Origin: Trissonchulus latispiculum
Lineage: Eukaryota > Nematoda > Enoplea > Enoplida > Ironidae
Assembly (NCBI GenBank): GCA_030248195.1
Contig: JASAND010028129.1
Location: 29,444-93,443 of the forward strand
Length of the DNA: 64,000 bases
Direction of reading: 5' to 3'
Positions 33,307 through 43,900 of the stretch are shown piece after piece. The notes beneath the pieces are model-generated. The model had not been told where the DNA came from. It made no database searches and saw nothing but the letters and a program-made list of their open reading frames with translations. How positions within the stretch are numbered: position 1 is the first letter of the stretch; the number at the start of each line of letters is the position of its first letter. The translations under genes and the position numbers were made by a program.

Positions 33307-34857
33307 CTACTGGGATCGGAAAAAGTCAGATTGTTTCCGATTGCGCGCGGACCGCCGCGGGGACTGTGATGAATCACAGTTGTTTCCAGCCACATCAACA
33401 GAGCCATTCGTTGGAGCCGCTGCAACTGAGGCTTGATCATTAGGTACGGCAGGCATGTTAGCCTGCTCGTCTCCCCGGACATATGGTTTCAACCGGTTAG
33501 CGTGTACGTGGAGGTGACCCATCCGTTGATTATGTCTTCCACTAGGAGGCGCCAGGGTCACATTCGGTGGACTGTGCTTAATGACCTGATAAGGACCGGT
33601 CCAGGTGAGGGCCAATTTGCGTTTCTTAGGCATTTTCATCATGACCCAATCACCCGGAGCGAATGACTGTGGACGTGCGGTCTGGTCATACGTTCGCTCT
33701 TGTTTAGCGTGAGCCGCACTCAGGTTTTGTGCAGCAAGCTGCTAAATGAGGTTCAGCTGGTGAGTCAGCTGCATAGCAAAGGTAGGTGTGTCTACATAGG
33801 CCATATTTGGAAACGTTAGACTGGTATCTACGGGCAGAGCGGGGTTTCGCCCATAGACCATCCGAAAGGGAGTTTCTTGGATGCTTTCCTGTGTGGTGCT
33901 TCGGTAAGCGAAACGGACCAAAGGTAAATACACATCCCAGTCTGTATTTCCGGTATTGACATAAGATGTCAACATACCAGCTAATGTGCGGTTGAACCGC
34001 TCAACCAAACCGTCACATTGTGGATGGTAAGGGGTAGTAGAAACCTTACGGATACCACAGATGGCCAAGACTTCAGCAAGCAATTCTGACATAAAATTTG
34101 TTCCACGGTCGGACAGAAGCCGCCGAGGAGCACCATGTCGGCAGAGGATGTCAGTAACAAATACCTTTGCTATGGTTGCTGCAGTTTGATCTGGTATGGC
34201 AGCACATTCCGGATACTTAGTAAAATAGTCCATAAAGACCACTATGTACTTCATTTCGCTTAGAGATAGAGGAAACGGACCCAGAATATCCACGCCCACG
34301 CAATCAAATGGACCCTCGACCGTAATAGGCACCAAGGGAGCTTTTCCAGCCTGTTTAGGATTCTTCCTTGCTTGACAAGCGTGACAAGTGAGACAGTGTT
34401 GGTACACGTCTTTCCGTATAGTAGGCCAGAAGTAGCGCTCTAGCAAATGTGAGTACATGCGCTGAGCACCCAAATGAGCGCCAAGTGGCTCGTCGTGGTA
34501 AGCTTCGAGGAGCTCGGCACGACAACCTTGCGGAATTGCGATCTGCTCGTACACAGCATTTCGACCACGCAACATGGGCCATAAATGTATCAAAATACCC
34601 TTGCGAAGGTCATATCGCGGTGACGCAAACACTACTTCAGCAGCTAATTTGGGGTCGTCCGGGAGTTCCCGGAAAGCTTTGTAGGCGTACATTGCCTTGA
34701 AATCTGGATCTTTAGCCTGCTGTCTGGCAAGTGAGACTGGATCTTTCCATAGATCTGTGAGTAAATATTCAGACTCAACCTGGCTGCGGTCAGTTAGTTC
34801 CTTCACATTTGGCGATTCTTCCAATGTAATGGCAGTGATGGCAGGCACAGCGGACTG
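33307..34857 (-). CDS. pol: Integrase region of the Ty3/gypsy-type element
   Basis: It is in the same frame as the upstream RT ORF, separated by one TGA (34,858-34,860). From the GTG at 34,848, H118 and H125 with C152 and C155 form the HHCC zinc finger. The catalytic triad is D187, D247 and E283, spaced DD35E as in active integrases. A second in-frame stop, TAG at 33,742-33,744, splits the core from a C-terminal tail (33,741-33,307) that contains a TWTGPYQVI phrase and ends in the basic SPRRSARNRKQS typical of Ty3-type integrase tails. Integrase cuts target DNA and joins element ends. If the stops are real, expression needs readthrough, or this copy is dead. Confidence 0.85.
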
Positions 34858-37800
34858 TCAACCAGCCACCCGAGACAAAGCGTCGGCAACCTTGATGGAA
34901 CGCCCTGGCCGATGAATAACTTCATAGTCAAATTCTTGAAGCAAAAGTGCCCATCTCGCTAACCGACCAGCTGGTGTTTTCGTAGTCAAAAGCCAACGCA
35001 GGGCAGCATGATCAGTTACCAGGGTAAAATGGTGTCCTATCAGATAATGGCGGAATGCCTTTACTGCATGTACTACAGCTAAACATTCTTGTTCCGTGAC
35101 CGTATAGTTCTTCTCCGCCTCTGTTAATGATCTAGATGCATACGCCACTGGGTGCTCTCCATCGTCTTGCATCTGTGACAACACCGCACCTAACCCTCGT
35201 CCACTGGCGTCAACCGTCACGATAAAGGGCAGAGAGAAATTTGGAAAGGCCAAAACAGGGCTGCTGATCAGCCGCTGTCTAAGCTGCTCGAAGGCTGCGT
35301 CGCAGTTGTCCGTCCAGCGGAACGCTGCATTTTTCTTCTCCAGCTGGTGTAAATCGTGTGCGATAGTTGCAAAGCCTTTGATAAACCTCCGATAGTATGA
35401 GCAAAGGCCCAGGAAACTTCTGAGCTCCGTGATGTTAGTTGGAGGTGGATAGGCTTTTAATTTTTCAATCTTTTCGGGATCTGGCTCCAGACCCTCACTG
35501 GATATGACATGGCCCAAGTAGAGAACCTTCGATTTGCAGAAGTCGCATTTGGTTAACTTCAGTTTCAGATTGGCCTCTCTCAAACGGTCCAGCACGGCTG
35601 CCAAATCAACCAAGTGTTGTTCAAAACTCCTGGAGAAAATAACAATATCGTCGATATAGGCCAGACAAGTCTGCCATTGTAAACCAGAGAGGACCACATC
35701 CATCAAGCGCTGAAACGTCGCTGGCGCGTTGCAGAGCCCGAATGGCATAACAGTGAATTCGTGCAGACCCCATAGGCTGCAAAAAGCAGTCTTCTCGGAA
35801 TCCTCTTCAGCCACCTTGATTTGCCAATAACCGCTGGCCATGTCCATGGTACTGAAGAACTTAGAGTTACCGAGGGCATCCAGAATTTCATCAATTCTCT
35901 TCAATGGGAACACATCTTTCTTAGTGAGTGCATTCAGCCTACGGTAGTCCACGCAGAATCGTAGCGTTCCGTCCTTTTTGGTAACGAGGACTATTGGACT
36001 GGCCCATGGACTCCGACTAGGTCGTATTACCCCGGCTTCCAACATTTTATCGATATTGTCTTTCACCACGCATCGCTGTGCTACCGGAATTCGGTAAGGT
36101 GGTTGTTTAAGGGGAGTAGCGTCCCCCGTATCAATGGTGTGAGCCACCATATCGGTATTACCCAGCCTACCGTCAGGACCAACGAAGCGATCTGCGTATT
36201 GCAGCAAGATTCCTGTCAGTCGTGCTTTCTGCAGTGATGTGAGGCTAGTCTTGGATAGGTCCAACTTTTCCAGGATCCAACGCTTAGTTGCTCTCCGTTC
36301 TTCAGTGGACGAAGCATCGTCAAAGGTCTTAATTTCCCTTTCTGCAAACTGTACCGTTGCATCATCATCACCATTAGTATCGGGTCCAGCCCAGGACACG
36401 GCGTTCACTTGAGGCAGCGGCCGTGCCTGCAACAGTGGTTCCGCAGTTCCAAGAACCATGTTGGCGTATACCGTGACGTGATGGTTAGACGAGTTCAGCA
36501 GTCTCACTGGCAACACAGACCCATCAGCTACTGATGGCAACACAGTTCTAGCTGCTTGAATGCCCAACTTCAGTAGGTTAGGCGCATGGGGTTCAAAGAC
36601 CGCTTCCCCCGTTAATCCTGCCCGGTCATACCGGCAAGGTACAAGCATTTCACATCGAGGAGCCACCACCATGTTGTTCAGGACAACTAGCTTGGATCCG
36701 TGATTTGCCCTGGTCAATCGCAAATGATGTCTTCCTATTTGCAACTTTTTCTCACGAAACAGTAGCTTGACTGCATCAAACTGTTTCAGAAAATCGAGCC
36801 CAAGGATCAATGGGTGATTAATGACCGAGGTGACATAAGCTTTCTGAGGATACAACGAGTCACCTAACTGTATTTGAATGGTGACAGACCCAACTAGTGG
36901 GACATCTTGACCTGTTACAGAGGTGGCCATTTTTGTTTCCGGCTGGAAGGTATTCATTACCGAAACTGGTAGTTCGCACAGTTTGTCACGTCGGATTAGT
37001 GTAATATGACTTCCAGTGTCCAGCAATGCTCTTGCTTGATGATCATCAACAAGAACTTCCACATAAGATAGAGCTGATACCGGCACTTCATCCTCCGTTG
37101 GAAACGCGACATGAGAAACTATATGAGTGTCACCACTTTCTGTGCTGCTGGCAGAACAATTTGGGGTAAAATCAGCTGTTTGAAATCGAACAGAAGAGGT
37201 GGGGGCTGGTGGAGCCCTAGTGGGAGCAAAGGTATCCATAGGAATTGCTTGCCGTTCGGGTAAAACTGGTATCCCATACCGATAGGAAGGGTCTCCCGCT
37301 TCTCTCATCTGTCGTGCTTGGGGCATTGGGACTGCCAGAGATCTTCGGGCCATGCTGCTCCGAAGTATTGAATTACGGATTCTGCGATCTGAAGGAGGAT
37401 CTGTCACTTCCGCCAGAATATTAGCGTCCAAATCAGAAGCTGTCAATGATTCGTGAAGACTGTCATCTGGATCTGCTAGTTGATTACGTCTACGTTGAAT
37501 AGCAGATCTTGCTCTGGCAAACTGAGTGGAGGTTCTGTCATAGCCATTTCGTAGGGATGTAAGGACACGGCTGAGATTGAGTCCGCCGAGCAACTGTAGT
37601 CCATTTGGGAAACAGTGTGCAACGATCACGCCAACGCTGACATACAGACAAACTAGGAATGTCCAAACCTGGAACCAGTTGAAAGAAAGTCCGTGTAGGA
37701 ATCCAAAATAGCCTTCTTCCATGATTGCTGACACAAAATTCCTCGACCCTAAGGACGTAGAAACATTTTGGTGTACCCTCATCCCCAGAGAGTCGAGAAT

Positions 37801-37941
37801 CTTCCTTTGGAAATCCAGTTCTCCCAGTAGTTCATTCATCGTCATTTGAGACTGGAGGTCGCTCCAGTTATACATCACAATCTGATGAAAGATTGTTGGC
37901 TCAAACGCCCACGAGGCCGTGTAATTCCAATCGAAGATTCA
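34858..37941 (-). CDS. pol: Envelope-like C-terminus + protease + RT + RNase H
   Basis: The uninterrupted frame runs from just after a TGA at 37,939-37,941 to the TGA at 34,858. Counting from the GTG at 37,878, residues ~67-90 form one strong hydrophobic helix, probably the membrane anchor of the envelope-like protein, followed by ~190 polar residues. The aspartic protease active site DTGS is at 287-290. Reverse transcriptase includes FSTMDMASGYWQIKV and the catalytic YIDD at 741-744. RNase H begins near residue 887 (VDASGRGLGAVLS). The order PR-RT-RH then integrase is that of Ty3/gypsy. The fused membrane anchor at the N-terminus is odd: pol is expected directly after gag. Confidence 0.9.
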
Positions 37942-37999
37942 GAGCTCAGGGAGATCTCGCAGTTCAGTATAGGATCCATCTGACTTATACAGCAAGGTT

Positions 38000-40900
38000 T
38001 TATTTTGCAAAAGGAATGGTATATATTTCCTTGCTGCGACTGCATTCCGCTGGTAGACCATGTGTCTGCACGATATTGGTCACCACATCCATAAATCCCA
38101 AATGCTCTTCGTTATGGTACCGAAATTTTATGGGAATTTCTTTTGTACACGAATCATTCATGGCCACAATCCAATAGGTTCCCGGCTCCAGCGGTTGACA
38201 AGGCCACACCTCAACAGCCATTCCTCCAGCTCGAGCAAAAACATATGCTTTCAGCAAAACTGCTCGCACCGCTAAAGTCGGATTCGACATCAGATCCGCT
38301 TTCAGAATTTCAAGGGTGTTTGCTGAAATTTTACAGACAGCATTTAATGCTTGTTCAAAAGCAAATCGGATGTGATGACTTTCCTTCAACGTGATAGCTT
38401 GAAGCGAACCAGCTAGAATATCGCTGGTCACAATCCCGTGATTTTTCGCCCAATCTTTGATTTGGTGTCCGTTGGACGCTGTTAGCATATCCTGGAGAGC
38501 GGCTTCATCAAGCACTGCTTGCGGTGTGCCATCCTGATCTGTTTTCGTCGTCGTTGGCACATCGCCGCGAACTTGTCGTTTCTGCACCTGTTTTCTTTTT
38601 CTATGTAGCCAATATAGGCGCTGTGACAACACACGGAACGGAATGCCCTGATCGCTGATAGTAATCTCCTTCCCGTCACAGTCTTTAGTTTTCCATTGTT
38701 GACGAAACGTTAGCGCCAAGTTGCCATCTTCGGATAGCCAGTTGGTATCCCACTGAATGCCCGGAAGAGGTCTCCAGGGCAAAAACTCACAGCCCTCCTT
38801 CTCATCCACGTCCCAAAGGAGGTGGGTTCCATCCTTGAGCTGACAGCTTCCGGAACTGTAATCGCAGTGGCGAACATCTCCAGCTGAGCTTTCCATCTCG
38901 CCGGAGTGGTGCCTTTTGTAGACAACAGCTTTGTGCATGTAGCAGTTAGTGACCTCAAAGTGCTTGTAATAACAACAATACATTCCCCCGCCAGGATTCC
39001 ACCACTCTAGATCCAACCCGGTCTCATACAATTCCCCTACTTTCCGCAGCGGTCCTTGCTCGCACTTATGCCACTCTTTCATACTGTAGCATTCGTCTGC
39101 ATCGACACGGACATTGAACTTGTTATCTATCACCTTGTGGTGATTGCCCAGGAAATAAGTCATGACCTCTTTGGTCTGAGTAACTTTCGTACATTTATAC
39201 GCAACTGACTTATATCGGACATAATTGTGCTTATAAAGCAAAACGTCTGTCGCTAACGGCTGCGAATCTGGGTCAGTGAAACTCATCCGACATTGCAGAG
39301 GATCAGGTAGCCGCCAAAACGATTTGCCTTCGTCGGAAAGACACAGCATTGGATGCTCTGGGGCGACCAGCGTGTTATCACCATTGATGCCAATGACCAT
39401 GGCTGTCAATAGGAGGAATAGCAAAGTGGTCAATGCATTTCGTCCCACAGAAGATTTATGGCAGTCAACAACGTGGTTGGCTTTCCGTCGTACTCGCTTA
39501 CTAGCTTTGGTGCGACGGACTTGCATTGACCAGCCGGCTGACGCATCACAGCTCAGAGATGACACAGCTGGCACAGATTCCCTTTCACTGAGTTGAGCCG
39601 TCAACCTGTGATTTTGCTCCATGAGTAGCTCATTCGTCTCTTGTTGTCTCGCCAATTCCCGTTGCATCTCTTCCATTTGCGCCCTTGGATGGTCAAATGC
39701 ATCATTAGTCAGCCCCTGGCCCGAGTCCATAGTATTCACCGCATTAACTGGACTCCCGAAACGATTCCCAGTTAATTGTCGACGTTGGGTCGGTCGTTGC
39801 TGAGAAGGTAGAGATGGTCCTGGTCGGGCCTGCCAAGAATTCTGCTGCGGTCTCGTTGAAAACTGTGACTGTCGTTGTCTGCAGGCAGAGGCATAGTGCC
39901 CAGGCCGTCTGCAATGATGGCAAATAGGACGGCTATCAGTGGTAAACTGTAGTCTCGGGGGTCTAGTGTTATAGCCTGAGTACTGTCCCCTATCGTTTCG
40001 TGAGAACGGTCTGGATGACCCATTACTGTTAGACTGTCTGCGATCGGAGACTTGACGCGCTAGTGCTTTCATTTGCTCTTGCAGTTGTTCAATGCTACGT
40101 TGTATTTGATTCGATGACACTGTGTCCGGGGATAGTTGAGACGGAGAAGGGGAAGATACGGAGTTGACGGAGAAAGAAGTCGTGGCAGGCAACATGGCGG
40201 ACATTGTTTGAGGGCGGATCGCTTCGAGAGCTTCTAACTGCTGGGCTTTTCTTACGGCATCCTGAAAATTGGATGGGCTCAATGGAAAGAGAGCCCTCTG
40301 GTAGTATGGATGCAGATTCTGGATGAAACTCCGATACAGGAGAGTTTCGCGGGCGTCCGGGACCATGTCCGGATACCCATCATCAGCCAGTTGCTGAAGC
40401 TGCCAGGCAAAGTCGGCAACAGATTCATTGGGTCTCTGCTGTCTCGAAGCGAGGCCCAAGCCAGCAATGAGTTCCGCTTCTTTCCTTTCCAGTAGCGACT
40501 GGAGTGCCGTCTTTAATTGTCCGTAGTCAGCTTTTACAGCTGCATCCAATTCCATATACTTCTTCCTCGCTTGATCACGCAGGTACACCGGAATCATTTT
40601 CGCCTTCTGACCGTCGTCATAACCTTTGGCTACGGCCATGAATTCGAAAGTTATGAACCAGTCCTTTATGTTCTCCCCGGGTTTTCCGGAGAAAATGGAC
40701 ACTGCATCTTTGGGGAGGGAAACACTTCCATTGGCTCCTGGCATGTTGGGAGGTCCTTGCTGTGTTAAACGTCCTACAGTTGTTTGGATCTGCTGAATCT
40801 GCTGAATAGGATCTGCTTGTTGTAAAGCAGTTAGAAAGGCTGGATTGGTAGCCTGAACGTCTGTTTGGAGTTGCTGTATGGTACGGTCGACACTGTCGGA

Positions 40901-41176
40901 GTGGGCTGTAAAGCCTGCCTTTAGTCCCGATAGCTGAACAGCTAGATCGTCTAGGTGCTGGTTGAGGCTTTGGAGATAGGTACGGTCTTGCTGAATTTGG
41001 AGACTCTGATTGGTAAGGGCTTGCTGGAGCTCGTCTGTCTTCTGAGACAAATGGGCAGCAAATGCTCGGCTTGGGCTTTTCGATTTCGATCGACCTGAGG
41101 TACGGGCTGGATTTTGTTGGCTCGACTGAGCGTAAGTAGTTCCGCTATTTACTGGTAGAGGCGGACGTTCGGACAT
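38000..41176 (-). CDS. gag: Gag fused to an envelope-like ectodomain
   Basis: 1,058 aa from an ATG 38 nt inside the 5' LTR boundary. Residues ~35-140 look coiled-coil (Gln/Leu-rich). A retrotransposon-gag capsid region spans about 160-320 (GENIKDWFITFEFMA, ESVADFAWQLQQLA). A CCHC knuckle lies at 419-432 (CHHCRRPGHYASAC). Another coiled coil at ~500-530 precedes a basic stretch and a hydrophobic helix at 580-597, which could act as an internal signal peptide. After it comes about 460 residues rich in Cys and Trp with the furin-like RQVR at 867-870 inside a strongly basic run. The stop is at 38,000, and the neighbouring frame carries on towards the membrane anchor in the next ORF. The ectodomain reading rests on architecture only; I do not assign it to a glycoprotein family. 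Confidence 0.8.
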   Translation of the reverse strand: MSERPPLPVNSGTTYAQSSQQNPARTSGRSKSKSPSRAFAAHLSQKTDELQQALTNQSLQIQQDRTYLQSLNQHLDDLAVQLSGLKAGFTAHSDSVDRTIQQLQTDVQATNPAFLTALQQADPIQQIQQIQTTVGRLTQQGPPNMPGANGSVSLPKDAVSIFSGKPGENIKDWFITFEFMAVAKGYDDGQKAKMIPVYLRDQARKKYMELDAAVKADYGQLKTALQSLLERKEAELIAGLGLASRQQRPNESVADFAWQLQQLADDGYPDMVPDARETLLYRSFIQNLHPYYQRALFPLSPSNFQDAVRKAQQLEALEAIRPQTMSAMLPATTSFSVNSVSSPSPSQLSPDTVSSNQIQRSIEQLQEQMKALARQVSDRRQSNSNGSSRPFSRNDRGQYSGYNTRPPRLQFTTDSRPICHHCRRPGHYASACRQRQSQFSTRPQQNSWQARPGPSLPSQQRPTQRRQLTGNRFGSPVNAVNTMDSGQGLTNDAFDHPRAQMEEMQRELARQQETNELLMEQNHRLTAQLSERESVPAVSSLSCDASAGWSMQVRRTKASKRVRRKANHVVDCHKSSVGRNALTTLLFLLLTAMVIGINGDNTLVAPEHPMLCLSDEGKSFWRLPDPLQCRMSFTDPDSQPLATDVLLYKHNYVRYKSVAYKCTKVTQTKEVMTYFLGNHHKVIDNKFNVRVDADECYSMKEWHKCEQGPLRKVGELYETGLDLEWWNPGGGMYCCYYKHFEVTNCYMHKAVVYKRHHSGEMESSAGDVRHCDYSSGSCQLKDGTHLLWDVDEKEGCEFLPWRPLPGIQWDTNWLSEDGNLALTFRQQWKTKDCDGKEITISDQGIPFRVLSQRLYWLHRKRKQVQKRQVRGDVPTTTKTDQDGTPQAVLDEAALQDMLTASNGHQIKDWAKNHGIVTSDILAGSLQAITLKESHHIRFAFEQALNAVCKISANTLEILKADLMSNPTLAVRAVLLKAYVFARAGGMAVEVWPCQPLEPGTYWIVAMNDSCTKEIPIKFRYHNEEHLGFMDVVTNIVQTHGLPAECSRSKEIYTIPFAK

Positions 41177-41179
41177 GCA

Positions 41180-41213
41180 GTGGAATGCTTTTTATCCCAC
41201 CGCTGCCACCATA
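41180..41213 (-). other. Primer-binding-like site of the Ty3/gypsy-type element
   Basis: On the element strand TGGTGGCAGCGGTGGGA follows the 5' LTR after a 3-nt gap. Primer sites of LTR elements occupy this position. Confidence 0.65.
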
Positions 41214-41709
41214 TGTGGCGAAGCCGAGTTTAGTGCGAGAGTGGGCTTAGATAAAACTAACTAATTTATTAAAAACAGTTTATATTAAATAAAACCTCTA
41301 GCGAGAGGTACTAAAATAAGTCCCTTAGCGAAGGGAAGTCATTTACAGACGCGAGTGAGGCAGACATAACGGTATCTTAGAGAGTGAATCTGTTCAGTAT
41401 TAAGTTCTAGAAAAAGGCGTCAACACGCGCTGTCTTTGATATAAAAGGCTGCCACTTAACAGGAAAGAATTCGTTGCCCAACTACTAAAACTAGAGAAAA
41501 ATGGGCCTTTTAAAAGGGTTACAAAAGTGGGTTAAATTTACTGAAGTGGAAAAACAAAAGAAGGACAAAATATGTATACACCCGGATCTGTTATGGGTGA
41601 TATACTTTTAGAAGAAGTTTAACAGAACTTTAAAATGAAAATGATGAATTTTAAAAGAACTTTAAAATTAAACTGATTGACGTCACGCAGTGACGTTTGC
41701 ACTGTTACA
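41214..41709 (-). repeat. 5' LTR of the Ty3/gypsy-type element
   Basis: 496 bp, near-identical to 30,068-30,563. The CTTA duplication follows at 41,710-41,713. Confidence 0.9.
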
Positions 41710-42109
41710 CTTATATTTCAGTGGTTACTAATCTACTCTGTAAATCGACCGTTAGATTATAAGGAGACTGAACGGATTAATTGAAGATCTGACAACCAAG
41801 AGACAGCCAGCGTCCGGCTTGTCTTCGAGTGGTCAACCTCAGTCAACGTTGACAGGTTGTAGGACATCGATTGAAATCAGTGAACAGTATTTAATACGTG
41901 TAGAACCGCCATTCCCTCCCCTAGTACTAGGGATACCACACCTACACCAGGCACTGGCTCCGTACCGGGCGGTCAGGCCCCATTGCCGACCTGGGCAAAA
42001 ATTAAGTAAACTTACGAAAAATTTTGACAGAATTTGGTAACATTTTGAATTTTGAAAGACAAAAATAGATTATAGGTGGCTTGCACCAATGACAATTAGC
42101 TGTAGAGTT

Positions 42110-42200
42110 GTGCTCGGGCCTTGAATCGGGCCTCGGGCCGGGCCCCGGCTGTTGGAACGCGAGGACGGTCAGCCGCGAAGAACCGGCCCGAGCCGGGCCT
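42110..42200. repeat. GGCCCGG-rich remnant
   Basis: CGGGCCTTGAATCGGGCC and GGGCCGGGCCCCGGC words match 10,259-10,350 in inverted orientation, so both are fragments of one element family. Confidence 0.45.
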
Positions 42201-42403
42201 ATTTTTAGTATAATTATATAATTATAAATTTTCCGTGGTTGGTAATTAAATTTAAGTGCTACATAAAGTCATATTTTCCTGGTGAAGAGACTTTACGATC
42301 CAGTAATGAAATTGGCACTTAATTGCTACTTGAGTAGCACTTAATCGCCGATTTTGCTTTTAAAATTGGTTGAGCTAACGTCACGTGATTTAAGCTGGAA
42401 CTC

Positions 42404-43399
42404 AAGGTGCTGGTTCGGGTTCGTGTATTTTAGGACATTAAAAGAGCAATTGTCGTTGAAATTTATTCAAATTTGCTACAATTACAATATTTACCCTATA
42501 AAACATGTTAGAAAAGTCGCGGCTTGAAAATTTGAGTTTTGGAGCAATTAGCTTTATTCTGCCATAACTTGCACTGTGACCACCCTACATGGATGAACTT
42601 ATAGTCATTCGAATCCTCTCACCAAGACCTACAACCTTGCTCTTGAGTTTTCTTCGATTAATTAAGGTTTAAAAGATAACAGCGAAAATCGATTTTCGAG
42701 GTCCAAAACCGGCCATTTTTCGAAAAATCAAATAGTGCAAGATTTCGACAGCTTCAACAGCGCTGGTCCGTCGGTCAAGTATTGTCCATATTTGTGGTCC
42801 TAAAGGACATCTTACGCCCAAAGGAGAGCTCTCTACGGTATCTCTGCCGGCGCACAGCAGCGAAAATGTGAAATTTTGAAAGTCACAACTTCATTGTTTT
42901 GAACACGGTTTTCTCTCAACTCTTGCAATCAATTAAAAAAACGGCTTTACACACATTATTTTTGAGACAATTGCCGATGGCTATTTTTCATGGTTTTGCA
43001 TTTTGACTTTCAGTTCGAGAGAAATAAGCGTCCAAACTTGAAAATTTTGACGAAAATCGGACAAAATTTACGTTTTTCTCAAAATCTTGAGCTTCTTTGT
43101 TAAACAATTTCAGAAAAAATAGCCCTCGGGAAGACGTTTCTTTTGAAGCCTGAACTGGTCGCTTTTCGTTAGCTTTCCCACACTTCGAGAAATCCATGTT
43201 TAAAACTGTTTTCATGTTATTGCAAGTCGTTGTTCAAATATCATATTGTTCAAGCCGAAGAGTTGAAATGAGACAGCTATACTACACCTAGTTGTAACAA
43301 ACACATTCTAAGCTTTAAAATGATATAACAATTATTGGTGAACTCCAAAAATTGAGAAAATTACATAAAATTTGCTGCAAATACCCGAACCAGCACCTT
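42404..43399. mobile_element. Non-autonomous DNA transposon with 17-bp perfect TIR
   Basis: AAGGTGCTGGTTCGGGT at 42,404-42,420 is exactly repeated inverted at 43,383-43,399. The flanks AACTC and AAGTC match at 4 of 5. The interior of about 960 bp is A/T-rich with no transposase. It may have inserted into older sequence related to the GGCCCGG remnants. Confidence 0.7.
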
Positions 43400-43544
43400 A
43401 AGTCGTACTTAACTTCTACTTAATTTAAGTGGCAATTAGTCAAGTATCATAATTAATTGTTCCGGGCGTGCCGGTTTTATGAGGGGAACAGGGAAAATTT
43501 CTTGATGAAGAAATATAAAATACAATAGTGTTTTAGCGTCAAAA

Positions 43545-43900
43545 CGTCGTTTGCTAAGAGATGCTGTCTGTAGGTTGGGAATTGTCAAATAAGTATACGA
43601 GGGTTGTGCAGAGTATATTGGTAATTGCAAAGTTTTTTAGTTATTTTGTTCCGGTCGGGTCGGGTTTATGCAAGGCACGGAGAAAATTTCTTGATGAAAC
43701 AATATAGTGTTTTCGCGTTATATGTATATATAATATTTGACGCGAAAACACTACATTTTCCACGAAGAAATTTTCCCCGTGCTCCGCATAAACCCGGCAC
43801 GCCCGGAACAATATAATTAAAAAACTTTACACCCTGCACAACCCTAGTAGTATATAATTCTACAATTCCCAGCTAGTCAGCATCCCTTAGCAAACGGCGA
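43545..43900. repeat. Long near-perfect palindrome (~355 bp)
   Basis: Two arms of about 170 bp meet near 43,725. Shared words in inverted order include GCTAAGAGATGCTG, TTGGGAATTGT, AGGGTTGTGCAG, AAAGTTTTTTA, the GTTCCGG...CGGGTTTATGC segment, AAATTTCTT and AGTGTTTTCGCGT. A half-copy of the inner part lies just to the left at 43,450-43,540. It could be a foldback transposon or the template for a long hairpin RNA. The short - strand frame here is incidental. Confidence 0.8.

Larger units (their letters stand above)
30068..41709 (-). mobile_element. Ty3/gypsy-type LTR retrotransposon with an envelope-like domain
   Basis: Two 496-bp LTRs (30,068-30,563 and 41,214-41,709) have TG...CA ends and differ at only one position that I noticed (30,372 versus 41,518). 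The duplication CTTA flanks the unit. Read on the - strand: LTR, primer site, gag fused to the envelope-like ectodomain, a frame change, envelope-like C-terminus fused to protease-RT-RNase H, a stop, integrase, a stop, integrase tail, accessory ORF, purine tract, LTR. Near-identical LTRs point to recent insertion, yet the coding chain contains one frame change and three in-frame stops. Compared with usual gypsy elements the envelope-like part is misplaced: before pol, not after it. Confidence 0.9.
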
